Part shown: in pieces, positions 26,166 through 34,367 of the stretch
How the letters are laid out: each line of letters starts with the position of its first letter
Position numbering within the stretch: position 1 is the first letter of the stretch
NCBI RefSeq assembly: GCF_001189295.1
Contig: NZ_CP012159.1
Coordinates: 1,936,001 to 2,000,000 of the forward strand
DNA from: Chondromyces crocatus
Lineage (GTDB): Bacteria; Myxococcota_A; Polyangia; Polyangiales; Polyangiaceae
Length of the DNA: 64,000 nt
Direction: 5' to 3'
Position numbers and translations under genes: made by a program
Notes under the pieces: model-generated
Seen by the model: the letters and a program-made list of their open reading frames with translations, nothing else
Databases searched by the model: none
What the model was told of the DNA's origin: nothing

Positions 26166-26651
26166 ATGGCACGCGTTCTTGATGAGGTGGCGTCGAGCGC
26201 TGCGCGGGCGTGGAGCTGGTCCGCGGTGCTGAAGGGAAGCTTCGCGGGGCTGGCGGTGTACGTGGTGCTCCGCTACCTGGGGGCTGCGTTCGGCGCATCC
26301 ACCGGGGATGGGGTGCTCGCAGAGGGGTTCGCCGTGTGGACCGTCGCCGCGCAGGTGGCGGCGATCTTCGTCGGCGGGATGGTGACGGGCTTCGTGCTCG
26401 GGTCGTTCCGGCCGCTCGATGGCGCCCTCGCGGGGACGTTCACCTGGGCGGTGGCGATCGTGCTGATGACGGCGTTGCTCGGTTCGCCTGGGCTCCAGGT
26501 CGCCGAGCCAGCGTTGTGGGGCGCGTTCGCTGGCGCGGTCCTCAGCTTGAGCGCGGGCATCGCGGGCGGGATTCTCGGCGTGCAGCGCTCGCGGACGGCG
26601 ATGCGTCCGGGGCCCACGTCGATCCCGAACAGTTCAGACAGGTTCGGGTGA
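26166..26651 (+). CDS. Four-segment membrane protein, unknown
   Basis: 161 aa from ATG26166 behind a strong GGAGGG. Four hydrophobic segments at about 22-42, 58-82, 87-106 and 117-138, with Gly/Ala-rich packing (GGMVTGFVLG, GAFAGAVLSLSAGIAGGILG). It resembles small TIGR04086-type or DUF membrane proteins only in general layout; no function assigned. Eighty-four bp after the small exported protein on the same strand. Confidence 0.75.
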   Translation: MARVLDEVASSAARAWSWSAVLKGSFAGLAVYVVLRYLGAAFGASTGDGVLAEGFAVWTVAAQVAAIFVGGMVTGFVLGSFRPLDGALAGTFTWAVAIVLMTALLGSPGLQVAEPALWGAFAGAVLSLSAGIAGGILGVQRSRTAMRPGPTSIPNSSDRFG

Positions 26652-26697
26652 GCCTGGGGGGCGACGCGAGGAGACGCGTCGCCGTGGTGTGGCCTTC

Positions 26698-26803
26698 ATG
26701 ATGGTGCGGTCATGATGCAGGCCGTTGTGATGTGGCTGTCCCGAGATGGCCGTCGCGAGATGGCCGTTGCGAGATGGGATGCCGTGATGTGAGCCGTCGC
26801 GGC
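26698..26803. repeat. Degenerate GATGGCCGT(C/T)GCGA repeats
   Basis: About seven loosely spaced copies of a 14-15-bp GATG-containing motif between convergent genes. It resembles the GGCGGCGTGATGTGC repeat at 30538-30597 in its GTGATGTG core. Confidence 0.5.
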
Positions 26804-26808
26804 GACGA

Positions 26809-27540
26809 TCAAAGAGAGAGGGCAGCAGAAGAGGCGAGGACGCCGCGCTCGACGAGGATCTCGGGCGCGTGCTGCACGGAGAGGATGAGCGCGCGGGCGT
26901 AGAGGCGAGCGCGCTCCTCTTCCGGGAGATCGCCAGGGCGGCCATGGGTCGCGTGCTGCAAGAGGATGGCGGCGCTGACGCTGACGTTGAGGCTCTCGGC
27001 GAAGCCACGCATGGGGACGGAGACGGTGCGGGTGCAGGCGGCGGCGAGCTCGGCGTGGATGCCGAAGCGCTCGTTGCCGAGGACGATGGCGACGCGCGGG
27101 ATGTGACGCAGGTCTTCGGGGGTGAGCTGGCCGCGCGGGTGGGTGGCGACGAGTTCGTGGCCGCTCCGGGCGAGGCTTTCGAGGGCCTCGGCGGAGGTCT
27201 GGTGGGTGTGGACCTCGACCCAGCGCTCGGAGCCGCGGGCGACGGTGGTGGAGGCGAGGAAGCTCTCGACGCGCTCGACGACGTGCAGGCGCTGGAGGCC
27301 GAAGGCGTCGCAGGAGCGGAGGACGGCGCCGCCGTTGTGCGGGTCGTGCGGGGCGTCCATGAGCACGGTCACGGCGTCGAGGCGGGCGTCGAAGGCGGCG
27401 CGGAGGCGCGCGACGCGCTCGGGGGTGGCGAAGGGCTCCAGCTCGCGGGCGATCGCGACCACGTCGAGGGAGTCGAGGACGGCGAGGAGCTTTCGCTGCT
27501 CCACGGCGACCGGGCGGCAATCCGGGGTCGAGCGGCGCAT
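26809..27540 (-). CDS. SpoU/TrmH-family RNA 2'-O-methyltransferase
   Basis: 243 aa. SPOUT-fold methyltransferase. Motif 1 is in 'MDAPHDPHNGGAVLRSCDAFG' (conserved Asn-x-Gly-Ala-x-x-R). Motif 2 is in 'IVLGNERFGI' (the G-N-E before the SAM knot) and motif 3 in 'VPMRGFAESLNVSVSAAILL' (S-L-N-V-S). The N-terminal 40 residues and the absence of an L30-like domain fit tRNA (Gm18) methyltransferase TrmH better than 23S RlmB. It would methylate G18 in tRNA D loops (inference from subfamily). The start ATG at 27540 has a weak ribosome site. Confidence 0.9.
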   Translation of the reverse strand: MRRSTPDCRPVAVEQRKLLAVLDSLDVVAIARELEPFATPERVARLRAAFDARLDAVTVLMDAPHDPHNGGAVLRSCDAFGLQRLHVVERVESFLASTTVARGSERWVEVHTHQTSAEALESLARSGHELVATHPRGQLTPEDLRHIPRVAIVLGNERFGIHAELAAACTRTVSVPMRGFAESLNVSVSAAILLQHATHGRPGDLPEEERARLYARALILSVQHAPEILVERGVLASSAALSL

Positions 27541-27656
27541 CTTGGGGGCGCGGGCTCTAGCACATCTACGCGCGGTGTGGGTCGTCCGGGTACACCCATG
27601 CGGCGTTACGTCACGCCCCAGGTCGCGTAGGCTTCGTCACCGAGGAGATGGGACTC

Positions 27657-29246
27657 ATGGCTTGGAATGGTGCGAAGCGGGTCAGCGTGGGGTTGGGCGT
27701 CGGCGTGGTGCTGGCCGGGCAGGTGGCCGGCGCAGCAGAGAAGGAGATCGGGCCGGGGGATGATCTGATCGCGGAGATCGCGGCGCTGCAGCCAGGGGAC
27801 GAGCTGGTGCTCCAGGGCGGGACGTACAGCTTGAACCCGAAGCTCACCATCGCGGTGAGCGGCACCGCACAGGCGCCGATCGTGATCCGCGCGAAGGCGG
27901 GCGAGGTGCCGGTGATCACGCGCCCGAACGCGAACCAGAACGTGATCAACATCGAGGGGAGCGAGCACGTCGTGCTGCGGGGGCTGGAAGTGACGGGTGG
28001 GTCGCACGGGATCCGGATGAACCAGGCACGGTTCATCACCGTCGAGGACTGCGAGATCCACGAGACGGACGACGTGGCGCTGAGCGCGAACTTCGCGGGG
28101 TCGAGCTACGAGGGGCTGATCCTGCGGCGGAACCACATCCATCACACGAACGGGACGGGCGAGGGGATGTACCTCGGCTGCAACAACAACGGCTGTCAGG
28201 TGTGGAACAGCGTGATCGAGGGCAACTGGATCCACGACACGAACCGCGCGAGCGTGAGCCAGGGGGACGGGATCGAGCTGAAGGAGGGCAGCTACAACAA
28301 CATCATCCGCGACAACGTCATCCACGACACGAAGTACCCGTGCATCCTGACGTACAGCACGGTGGGCAACGGGGCACCGAACGTGGTGGAGCGCAACGTG
28401 ATGTGGGGCTGTGGTGATCACGGCATCCAGGCAGCGGCGGACGCGGTGCTGCGCAACAACGTGATCCTGAGCGCGGCGCAGGACGGGATCCGCAGTCAGG
28501 TTCACCAGAGCGGCGCGCCGTCGAACCTGATCATCGCGCACAACACGATCTTCAAGGCGCAGGGGAACGCGGTGCGGATCAGTGGCGCGACGGGCTCGGT
28601 GCTGATCGCGAACAACGCGCTGTACGCACAGAACGGGGCGGCACTGACGGTGGCGGGGGATCTGGCGCAGCTCGTGGTGGCCGGGAACGTGGGCGTGGGG
28701 AGCCTGAGCGGGACGAACAGTGGGTTCGACGGCACGGGTGAGCTGGGGGCCGATTTCGTGGCGGGGACCTACGGTGGTGCGCCGCCGGTGGATGCGTTCC
28801 CGGCGGTGGGATCGGCGCTGATCGCGGCGGGCGTTGCGGCGCACGTGGTGGGCGACGACTTCAACGGGGTGGCGCGGGAAGGGCACGCGGATGTGGGGGC
28901 GTACCGCTTCGACGAGGGGGGAAACCCGGGGTGGACGATCACGGCGGGGTTCAAGGATCTCGTGGGGAGCGGCGGGAGCGGTGGGTCCGGGGATGGGGGG
29001 AGCGGCGGGACGGGAGATGGCGGTGGGGGCGAAGGCGGCGCGGGGCAGGGGGCTTCCGGCGGTGGCGGACCGGGAGGGGCGTCGGGCGGTGAGGGCGGTG
29101 GTGAGGACGGCGGCTGCGGCTGTCGGGTAGGGGGCGCGAGCGAGGGGACGGGGGGCTTCCTTCTCGCGGGTTTGCTGGGGATGGTGGCGGCGCGGTGGCG
29201 GCGACGCGTGGCGAGGCGGGATCGAGGCGGGATCGAGGCTGGCTGA
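27657..29246 (+). CDS. Secreted right-handed beta-helix protein, MYXO-CTERM-like
   Basis: 529 aa from ATG27657, because GAGGAG sits 9 bases upstream; the ATG at 27648 abuts that site. Signal peptide to about residue 25 (VAGA/AEKE). Residues 60-330 form parallel beta-helix repeats of pectate-lyase/Disaggregatase type with recurring 'N-x-I-x-x-x-x-I-H-D-T' turns (RNHIHHTN, GNWIHDTN, DNVIHDTK, NNVIL). A Gly/Ser linker (about 430-480) leads to CGC, a membrane segment and an RWRRR tail: the MYXO-CTERM layout, which is processed and anchored at the outer surface in myxobacteria (established for the domain). It may be a polysaccharide lyase or adhesin; no catalytic residues were identified. Confidence 0.88.
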   Translation: MAWNGAKRVSVGLGVGVVLAGQVAGAAEKEIGPGDDLIAEIAALQPGDELVLQGGTYSLNPKLTIAVSGTAQAPIVIRAKAGEVPVITRPNANQNVINIEGSEHVVLRGLEVTGGSHGIRMNQARFITVEDCEIHETDDVALSANFAGSSYEGLILRRNHIHHTNGTGEGMYLGCNNNGCQVWNSVIEGNWIHDTNRASVSQGDGIELKEGSYNNIIRDNVIHDTKYPCILTYSTVGNGAPNVVERNVMWGCGDHGIQAAADAVLRNNVILSAAQDGIRSQVHQSGAPSNLIIAHNTIFKAQGNAVRISGATGSVLIANNALYAQNGAALTVAGDLAQLVVAGNVGVGSLSGTNSGFDGTGELGADFVAGTYGGAPPVDAFPAVGSALIAAGVAAHVVGDDFNGVAREGHADVGAYRFDEGGNPGWTITAGFKDLVGSGGSGGSGDGGSGGTGDGGGGEGGAGQGASGGGGPGGASGGEGGGEDGGCGCRVGGASEGTGGFLLAGLLGMVAARWRRRVARRDRGGIEAG

Positions 29247-29311
29247 GGTCGGTCGAGGCGGTGCGGCGCGCGAGAGGTGGATCTCGCGCGCTGGGTCGCT
29301 AGAGTGCGGCC

Positions 29312-30523
29312 ATGCCCGCTGCTCTTCGCTCCGTGTACGTCGTCGATGCTGTCAGGACTCCGATCGGTCGCTACGCCGGCGGTCTCGCCACGGTGCGGCC
29401 GGACGATCTCGCCGCGCACGTGATCGATGCGCTGGTGAAGCGTCAGCCCGGTCTTTTGCCGCGGCTGGATCAGGTGGTGTTCGGGGCGACGAACCAGGCC
29501 GGTGAAGACAACCGGAACGTGGCGCGCATGGCGTTGCTGATCGCGGGGCTGCCGTTCGAGGTGCCCGCGGTGACGGTGAACCGGCTCTGTGGGTCGGGGC
29601 TGGAGGCGGTGGCCGACGCGGCGCGGATGATCGCGGTGGGCGAGGCGGAGTGCGCGATCGCGGGCGGCGTGGAGAGCATGACGCGTGCGCCGTTCTCGAT
29701 GCCGAAGACGGCGGAGAAGTTCGATCGGACGCCGCCGCCGGTGTACGACACGACGCTGGGCTGGCGGTATCCGAACCCGCGGATGAGCGCGCGCTTCGAG
29801 CTGCAGTCGATGGGGGAGACGGCCGAGAATGTGGCGAAGAAGTACGGCGTGAGCCGCGAGGATCAGGACAAGTTCGCGCTGGGGTCGCACCAGCGTGCGG
29901 CGGCGGCGTGGGAGGCGGGGGAGTTCGCCAGCGAGGTGGCGAAGGTGGAGGTGCCGCAGCGGAAGGGGGCGCCGGTGGTGGTGGAGCGCGACGAGTCGAT
30001 CCGGCCGGATGCGTCGCTGGAGGCGCTCGCGAAGCTGAAGCCGGTGTTCCGCGAGGGCGGGACGGTGACGGCGGGCAACTCGTCGCCGATCAACGACGGG
30101 GCTTCTGGGCTGCTCCTGGCGTCGGAGGAGGTGGTGAAGGCCGCGGGGGTGACACCGCTGGCGAGGCTGGTGAGCACGGCGACGGCCGGCGTGGAGCCGA
30201 ACCTGATGGGGGAGGGGCCGATCCCGGCGGTGAAGAAGCTGCTCCAGCGGGAAGGGCTGCGGGTGCCGAACCTGGACCTGGTGGAGCTGAACGAGGCGTT
30301 CGCGGCGCAGGCGCTGGCGTGCCTGCGGGCGCTGGAGCTGGATCCGGCACGGGTGAACGTCCGGGGTGGCGGAATCGCGCTTGGACATCCGATCGGGAGC
30401 TCGGGGGCACGGATCGCCTGCACGCTGGTCCACGCGATGCGGGATCGAGGGGCGCGTCTCGGGGTGGCGGCGCTCTGCATCGGGGTCGGGCAGGGGATCG
30501 CGACGCTGTTCGAGCGAGCCTGA
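29312..30523 (+). CDS. Thiolase (acetyl-CoA acyltransferase)
   Basis: 403 aa, the standard length. The catalytic nucleophile Cys93 is in 'NRLCGSG', His is in 'GGGIALGHPIGSSGAR' (near 357) and the second Cys in 'LCIGVGQG' (near 389); 'NEAFAAQ' is also intact. It condenses or thiolytically cleaves 3-oxoacyl-CoA. The 'RTPIGRYAGGLATVRPDDLAA' start is closest to PcaF/PhaA-type members, so 3-oxoadipyl-CoA or acetoacetyl-CoA are candidate substrates. No beta-oxidation or pca genes are adjacent. Confidence 0.93.
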   Translation: MPAALRSVYVVDAVRTPIGRYAGGLATVRPDDLAAHVIDALVKRQPGLLPRLDQVVFGATNQAGEDNRNVARMALLIAGLPFEVPAVTVNRLCGSGLEAVADAARMIAVGEAECAIAGGVESMTRAPFSMPKTAEKFDRTPPPVYDTTLGWRYPNPRMSARFELQSMGETAENVAKKYGVSREDQDKFALGSHQRAAAAWEAGEFASEVAKVEVPQRKGAPVVVERDESIRPDASLEALAKLKPVFREGGTVTAGNSSPINDGASGLLLASEEVVKAAGVTPLARLVSTATAGVEPNLMGEGPIPAVKKLLQREGLRVPNLDLVELNEAFAAQALACLRALELDPARVNVRGGGIALGHPIGSSGARIACTLVHAMRDRGARLGVAALCIGVGQGIATLFERA

Positions 30524-30537
30524 AGCGCTGGCTGCGG

Positions 30538-30597
30538 GGCGGCGTGATGTGTGGCGGCACGATGTGCGGCGGCGTGATGTGCGGCGGTGCGATGCGC
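30538..30597. repeat. Four 15-bp tandem repeats
   Basis: GGCGGCGTGATGTGT / GGCGGCACGATGTGC / GGCGGCGTGATGTGC / GGCGGTGCGATGCGC, exactly 15 bp each, between the thiolase stop and the cyclophilin start. Confidence 0.85.
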
Positions 30598-30651
30598 TGC
30601 GGCGAGAGATGAGCTAAGAGCACCCGCTCATTTCCCTCAAAGGAGAAGCTC

Positions 30652-31224
30652 ATGGAATTTCCCCCGATCAACGTGCCCGGCAACGGGCAGCTTCACGCGC
30701 GCCTCAGGACTTCGCTCGGTGACATCGTGGTCGCTCTGGAGGAGCACCGCGTGCCGGAGACGGTGAAGAACTTCGTCGGGCTCGCGACGGGGGCGATCCC
30801 CTGGAAGGATCCGGTGTCGGGCGAGAGCATGAGCGGGACGCCGCTCTATGACGGGGTGCGGTTCCATCGGGTGATCCCGAACTTCATGATCCAGTGCGGC
30901 GACCCCTTCACGCGCTACCCGGAGATGGCAGCGAACTGGGGCCGAGGGAACCCGGGGTACAAGTTCTCGGACGAGTTCCACCCCGAGCTGCGTCACAAGG
31001 GGCCGGGCGTGCTGTCGATGGCGAACTCGGGGCCGAACTCGAACGGGGCGCAGTGGTTCATCACCGAGAAGGCGACGCCGCACCTCGACAACAAGCACTC
31101 GGTGTTCGGGCACGTGGTGAGCGGGCTGGACGTGGTGAACAAGATCGCGACGACGCCGCGTGGGCCTGGTGACCGGCCCGAGACGGACGTGGTGCTGGAG
31201 CGGGTGGAGCTGTTCCGGCAGTAG
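30652..31224 (+). CDS. Cyclophilin-type peptidyl-prolyl isomerase
   Basis: 190 aa from ATG30652 with AAAGGAG 6 bases upstream. Cytoplasmic, with no signal peptide. Cyclophilin landmarks: 'YDGVRFHRVIPNFMIQCGDP' (catalytic Arg, Phe, Met, Gln), 'GVLSMANSGPNSNGAQWFIT' and 'HSVFGHVVSGLDVV'. Trp-121-type residue contributes in QWFIT. A 20-residue insertion after TG (AIPWKDPVSGESMSG) is common in bacterial homologues. It accelerates proline isomerisation in protein folding. Confidence 0.95.
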   Translation: MEFPPINVPGNGQLHARLRTSLGDIVVALEEHRVPETVKNFVGLATGAIPWKDPVSGESMSGTPLYDGVRFHRVIPNFMIQCGDPFTRYPEMAANWGRGNPGYKFSDEFHPELRHKGPGVLSMANSGPNSNGAQWFITEKATPHLDNKHSVFGHVVSGLDVVNKIATTPRGPGDRPETDVVLERVELFRQ

Positions 31225-31266
31225 CCGCGCTGGCGTGAGGGCGTCGCGATGCGCTCGCGGCGCCGC

Positions 31267-31298
31267 GCGCCCTCCGGCTACGTGGCGTCGGAGGGCGC
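31267..31298. terminator. Shared hairpin between convergent genes
   Basis: GCGCCCTCCG (31267-31276) and CGGAGGGCGC (31289-31298): 10-bp perfect stem, 12-bp loop that contains the CHAD stop. T-rich TTCGTCGTTCG follows on the + strand. Likely terminator for the cyclophilin gene, possibly both ways. Confidence 0.6.
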
Positions 31299-32576
31299 TT
31301 CGTCGTTCGTCGGTGGGGTGATCGCTGCCACGATGGTCGGCAGCTCCTTGTCCAGATCGAGAGCGACCTTCTCCGCGAGGTGGGCGCGTTCCGCGGTGAG
31401 GGCCTCGTGCAAGGCGGCGCGCGCGCCGGGGTCGAGGTCACGCGCGTTCCACACGCGGTCGAGGGCCTCGTCGACGTCGTGCAGGTGCCCGAGGCGCTTC
31501 TGCAGCTTGGCGGCGGAGCTGGCGACCTGCTTGGCGGCAGGGCCGAGGACGGGCGCGAAGGCGTCGGCGGTGTAGCGCAGGCGCTTGAAACGGATGCGGA
31601 GCTCGTGCATCGCGATGGCGTCGGCGGTGTAGGCGCCAGAGAGGGCCTGCACCTTGTCGAGCGCCTCTTCGACGGCGCGTTGCGCGAGCTTGCGGGCGCC
31701 GAGGCGCTTGCGCTCGGGTCGGTCGAGGCGTCGCGTGAGCGCGTGGAGGTGGACCTCGAGGGGAAGGTGCTTGGCCTTCTTCTGCTTCTTCTTCTTGTTC
31801 TTCTTGCGGGAGGCGTCGGCGTCGCCGTGCGGCGTGGTGCCTTCGAGGCGGCGGATGACCTCTGCCCGCTGGGTGCGTTCGAGCGCGGCGCGGTGCTCGA
31901 TCCAGAGGGTGGCCTGGGCGCGGGCGGCGCGGGGGAGGTTGAGGCGGTCGATCGTCTCGCGCAGCGCCTCTTCGTCGCGCAGGGCGCTGGTGGCGCGCGC
32001 GTCACGGCGCAGGGCCTCTTCGATGGGCTGGAGCCGCTTCCTGCCGAACACGCGCCGCGCGGGGCGGAGGAGGGTGCGCAGCTTGCGCAGGGCGACACGG
32101 AGATCGTGGACGGCCTCGGGGTCGAGGGAAGGGGCGCGGGTGGAGGCGCTCTCGTCGCTGGCCGGGTGGCCGCTCGAGGGAGGGTCCTTCGCGGCGTGGT
32201 CGCCGGAGGTCTGCGACTTCCAGGTGTCGTGCTCGGCGGCGTGGTCCTTCGCGGCGTGGTCCTTCGCGGCGTGGTCCTTCGCGGTGTGGTCCTTCGCGGT
32301 GTGGTCCTTCGCGGCGTGGGCCTCTTCGGCATCGTGGGTGGCGTGTCCGTCCGAGGCTGCGTCGGCTGCGGTCTCCTGGGACGGTTCCGGCGGGGCGTCT
32401 TCGGCCTCGCGGTTGGCGGCGTCCGAGGCGATCACCCGCGCCGTCGTGTCGCGCACGGTGTCGAGGAGGGGGCGCATGGCGGCGGCGAGGAAGGCGGCGG
32501 CGGTCTGTTTGCCGTCGCGGCTCGGCTCGTCGCCGTGGGTGGAAGAGGAGGGCTCGTGGTGGGTCTTGGGGCTCAT
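31278..32576 (-). CDS. CHAD-domain protein with repeat linker
   Basis: 432 aa. CHAD alpha-helical bundle from about residue 150: 'VHDLRVALRKLRTLL', 'MHELRIRFKRLRYTADAF' and 'LQKRLGHLHDVDEAL' give the conserved His and basic residues that bind polyphosphate (established for CHAD). The first 150 residues are a disordered, charged linker holding about seven A-K-D-H-(A/T) pentapeptides from 15-bp DNA repeats at 32240-32325. A Lys-rich KNKKKKQKKAKH insert splits the domain near 250. It overlaps RNase J by 4 bp (ATGA), so the two are co-translated; a polyphosphate link to RNA turnover is inference. Confidence 0.9.
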   Translation of the reverse strand: MSPKTHHEPSSSTHGDEPSRDGKQTAAAFLAAAMRPLLDTVRDTTARVIASDAANREAEDAPPEPSQETAADAASDGHATHDAEEAHAAKDHTAKDHTAKDHAAKDHAAKDHAAEHDTWKSQTSGDHAAKDPPSSGHPASDESASTRAPSLDPEAVHDLRVALRKLRTLLRPARRVFGRKRLQPIEEALRRDARATSALRDEEALRETIDRLNLPRAARAQATLWIEHRAALERTQRAEVIRRLEGTTPHGDADASRKKNKKKKQKKAKHLPLEVHLHALTRRLDRPERKRLGARKLAQRAVEEALDKVQALSGAYTADAIAMHELRIRFKRLRYTADAFAPVLGPAAKQVASSAAKLQKRLGHLHDVDEALDRVWNARDLDPGARAALHEALTAERAHLAEKVALDLDKELPTIVAAITPPTNDEAPSDAT

Positions 32577-34261
32577 AGGCGCGTGAGCGCCACCGTCACG
32601 AGGGGGCGCCTTCCTGTCTTTGCGTCGATGGTCCTGCGGGCGGTGAGACGTGCCAGCTCGATGAGATCGGGGTCGCGGCGTCGCTGGCGTGGGTCGGCGT
32701 CGCCGATGGCCTGGGCCACGGCGCGGGCGGCGGCCTTGAGGGCGCCGGCCATGGCGATGTCGACGACGCCGTGCGCGAGCACCTGAGGCGGCGCGGCCAG
32801 CGCGCCCTGGGCGTCGAGCACCAGGGTGACGAAGGCGACGCCGGAGCGGCCGATCTGGCCTCGCTCGCGGAGGACTTCCTCGGTGAGTTCTTCGCCGGCC
32901 GCGGTGGCGACGCGGCCCACGGGGACGCGGCCGCCGCGGGTGAGGGGAGTGCCTCTGGCGAGTTCGATGACGTGGCCGTTCTCGGCGACGGCGACGTCGG
33001 TGATGCCGCGCTCGCGGGCGAGCTGGGCGTGGCGGACGAGGTGGTGGAGGGTGCCGTGGAGGGGCATGAACGAGGTGGGTTCGGTCAGCTCGATCATGCG
33101 CTGCTGCTCGACGCGGTGGGCGTGGCCGCTGGCGTGGATGCGCTTGTCCGTGATCCAGGTGACCAGCTCCACGCCGAGGCGGATGAGGTTGCCGATCATG
33201 TCCATCACCGGGCGGTCGTTGCCGGGGATGATGCGGCTGGAGAGGATGACGCGGTCGCCTTCGTCGAGGCGGAGGAGCGGGTGGGTGCCGGTGGCGAGGC
33301 GCGCGAGGCCGGAGCCGCGCTCGGCCTGGGTGCCGCCGGCGATGACGAGGAGGCGCTCGCGGGGCATGGAGGCGGCCATCTCCGGGGGGACGAGGAGGTT
33401 GCTCGGCCAGGGGAGTCGGCCGACGGCCTGGGCGGCGCGGACGTGGGCGGAGACGCTGCGGCCGAGGAGGCAGATGCGGCGGCCGGTGCGCCTCGCGGCC
33501 TCGCCCATGGCGAGGAGGCGGTGGACGTTCGAGGCGAAGACGCCGACGACGACGCGGGCGCGTGCGGACTCGACGAGTTCTTCGAGGGCGATGCCGACGT
33601 CACGTTCGCTGCCGGCGGAGCCAGGGGAGTCGACGTTGGTGCTGTCCGAGAGGAGGAGGCGGACGCCTTCTTCGCCCAGCTCGCGCAGGCGCGCTTCGTC
33701 GGTGGGTTCGCCGTCGATGGGCGAGGGGTCGAGCTTGAAGTCGCCAGTGTGGAGGACGAGGCCCGCGCCGGTGCGGATCGCGAGGGCGGTGGCGTCGACG
33801 ATGGAGTGCGCGACGCGGATGGGCTCGACGCCGAAGCGGCCGACGGCGATCTCGCGCCCGAGCGTCGTCGGGATGAGTTCGACCTCGTCCGGGCCGAAGC
33901 CGTGCTCTTCGAGGCGATGGCGCACGAGTTCGAGCGTGTGCGGGGGGCCCCAGACGGGGACGTCGACGTGACGGAGCAGGTACGGCAGGCCACCGATGTG
34001 GTCTTCGTGGCCGTGGGTGAGCACGATGCCGCGGAGCCGATCCTTGCGCCCGAGGACGTAGTCGAAGCGCGGGTGGTAGATGTCGATCCCGAGGTCGGAG
34101 CTGGGGAACGTCACCCCGCAGTCGACCAGCATCATCTCGTCGCCCTGCTCCAGGGCGAGGCAGTTCATGCCCACCTCGCCGAGCCCGCCGAGAGGAACGA
34201 GGCGCAGCGTGGACGGTTCCGTCGGTTCCAGCGGGGGTTGAGGAGGGGGCTCGGATTGCAC
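32573..34261 (-). CDS. rnj: Ribonuclease J
   Basis: 562 aa from a GTG start at 34261. Metallo-beta-lactamase/beta-CASP ribonuclease that degrades and matures RNA from the 5' end and internally. Zinc motif H-G-H-E-D-H at 83-88, then 'HTGDFKLDP', 'SDSTNVDSPGSAGSE' and a beta-CASP region with 'ASNVHRLLAMGEAA' and 'HASGHAHRVEQQRMIELTEPTSFMPLHG'. A C-terminal domain follows. The N-terminal 18 residues are Pro-rich and may not be needed. Upstream ribosome site is weak. Divergent from sppA, and its stop overlaps the start of the CHAD gene. Confidence 0.94.
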   Translation of the reverse strand: MQSEPPPQPPLEPTEPSTLRLVPLGGLGEVGMNCLALEQGDEMMLVDCGVTFPSSDLGIDIYHPRFDYVLGRKDRLRGIVLTHGHEDHIGGLPYLLRHVDVPVWGPPHTLELVRHRLEEHGFGPDEVELIPTTLGREIAVGRFGVEPIRVAHSIVDATALAIRTGAGLVLHTGDFKLDPSPIDGEPTDEARLRELGEEGVRLLLSDSTNVDSPGSAGSERDVGIALEELVESARARVVVGVFASNVHRLLAMGEAARRTGRRICLLGRSVSAHVRAAQAVGRLPWPSNLLVPPEMAASMPRERLLVIAGGTQAERGSGLARLATGTHPLLRLDEGDRVILSSRIIPGNDRPVMDMIGNLIRLGVELVTWITDKRIHASGHAHRVEQQRMIELTEPTSFMPLHGTLHHLVRHAQLARERGITDVAVAENGHVIELARGTPLTRGGRVPVGRVATAAGEELTEEVLRERGQIGRSGVAFVTLVLDAQGALAAPPQVLAHGVVDIAMAGALKAAARAVAQAIGDADPRQRRRDPDLIELARLTARRTIDAKTGRRPLVTVALTRL

Positions 34262-34367
34262 GGTCGGGTTGCGAGGTGCCCTGGCCCAGGCACAATGCTC
34301 GCTTCAAGGGGGGTTGGGGTCGCCGCCGCAGTGTACTCGCCCCGCGGCACTTGGGGGCACGTTCGCA

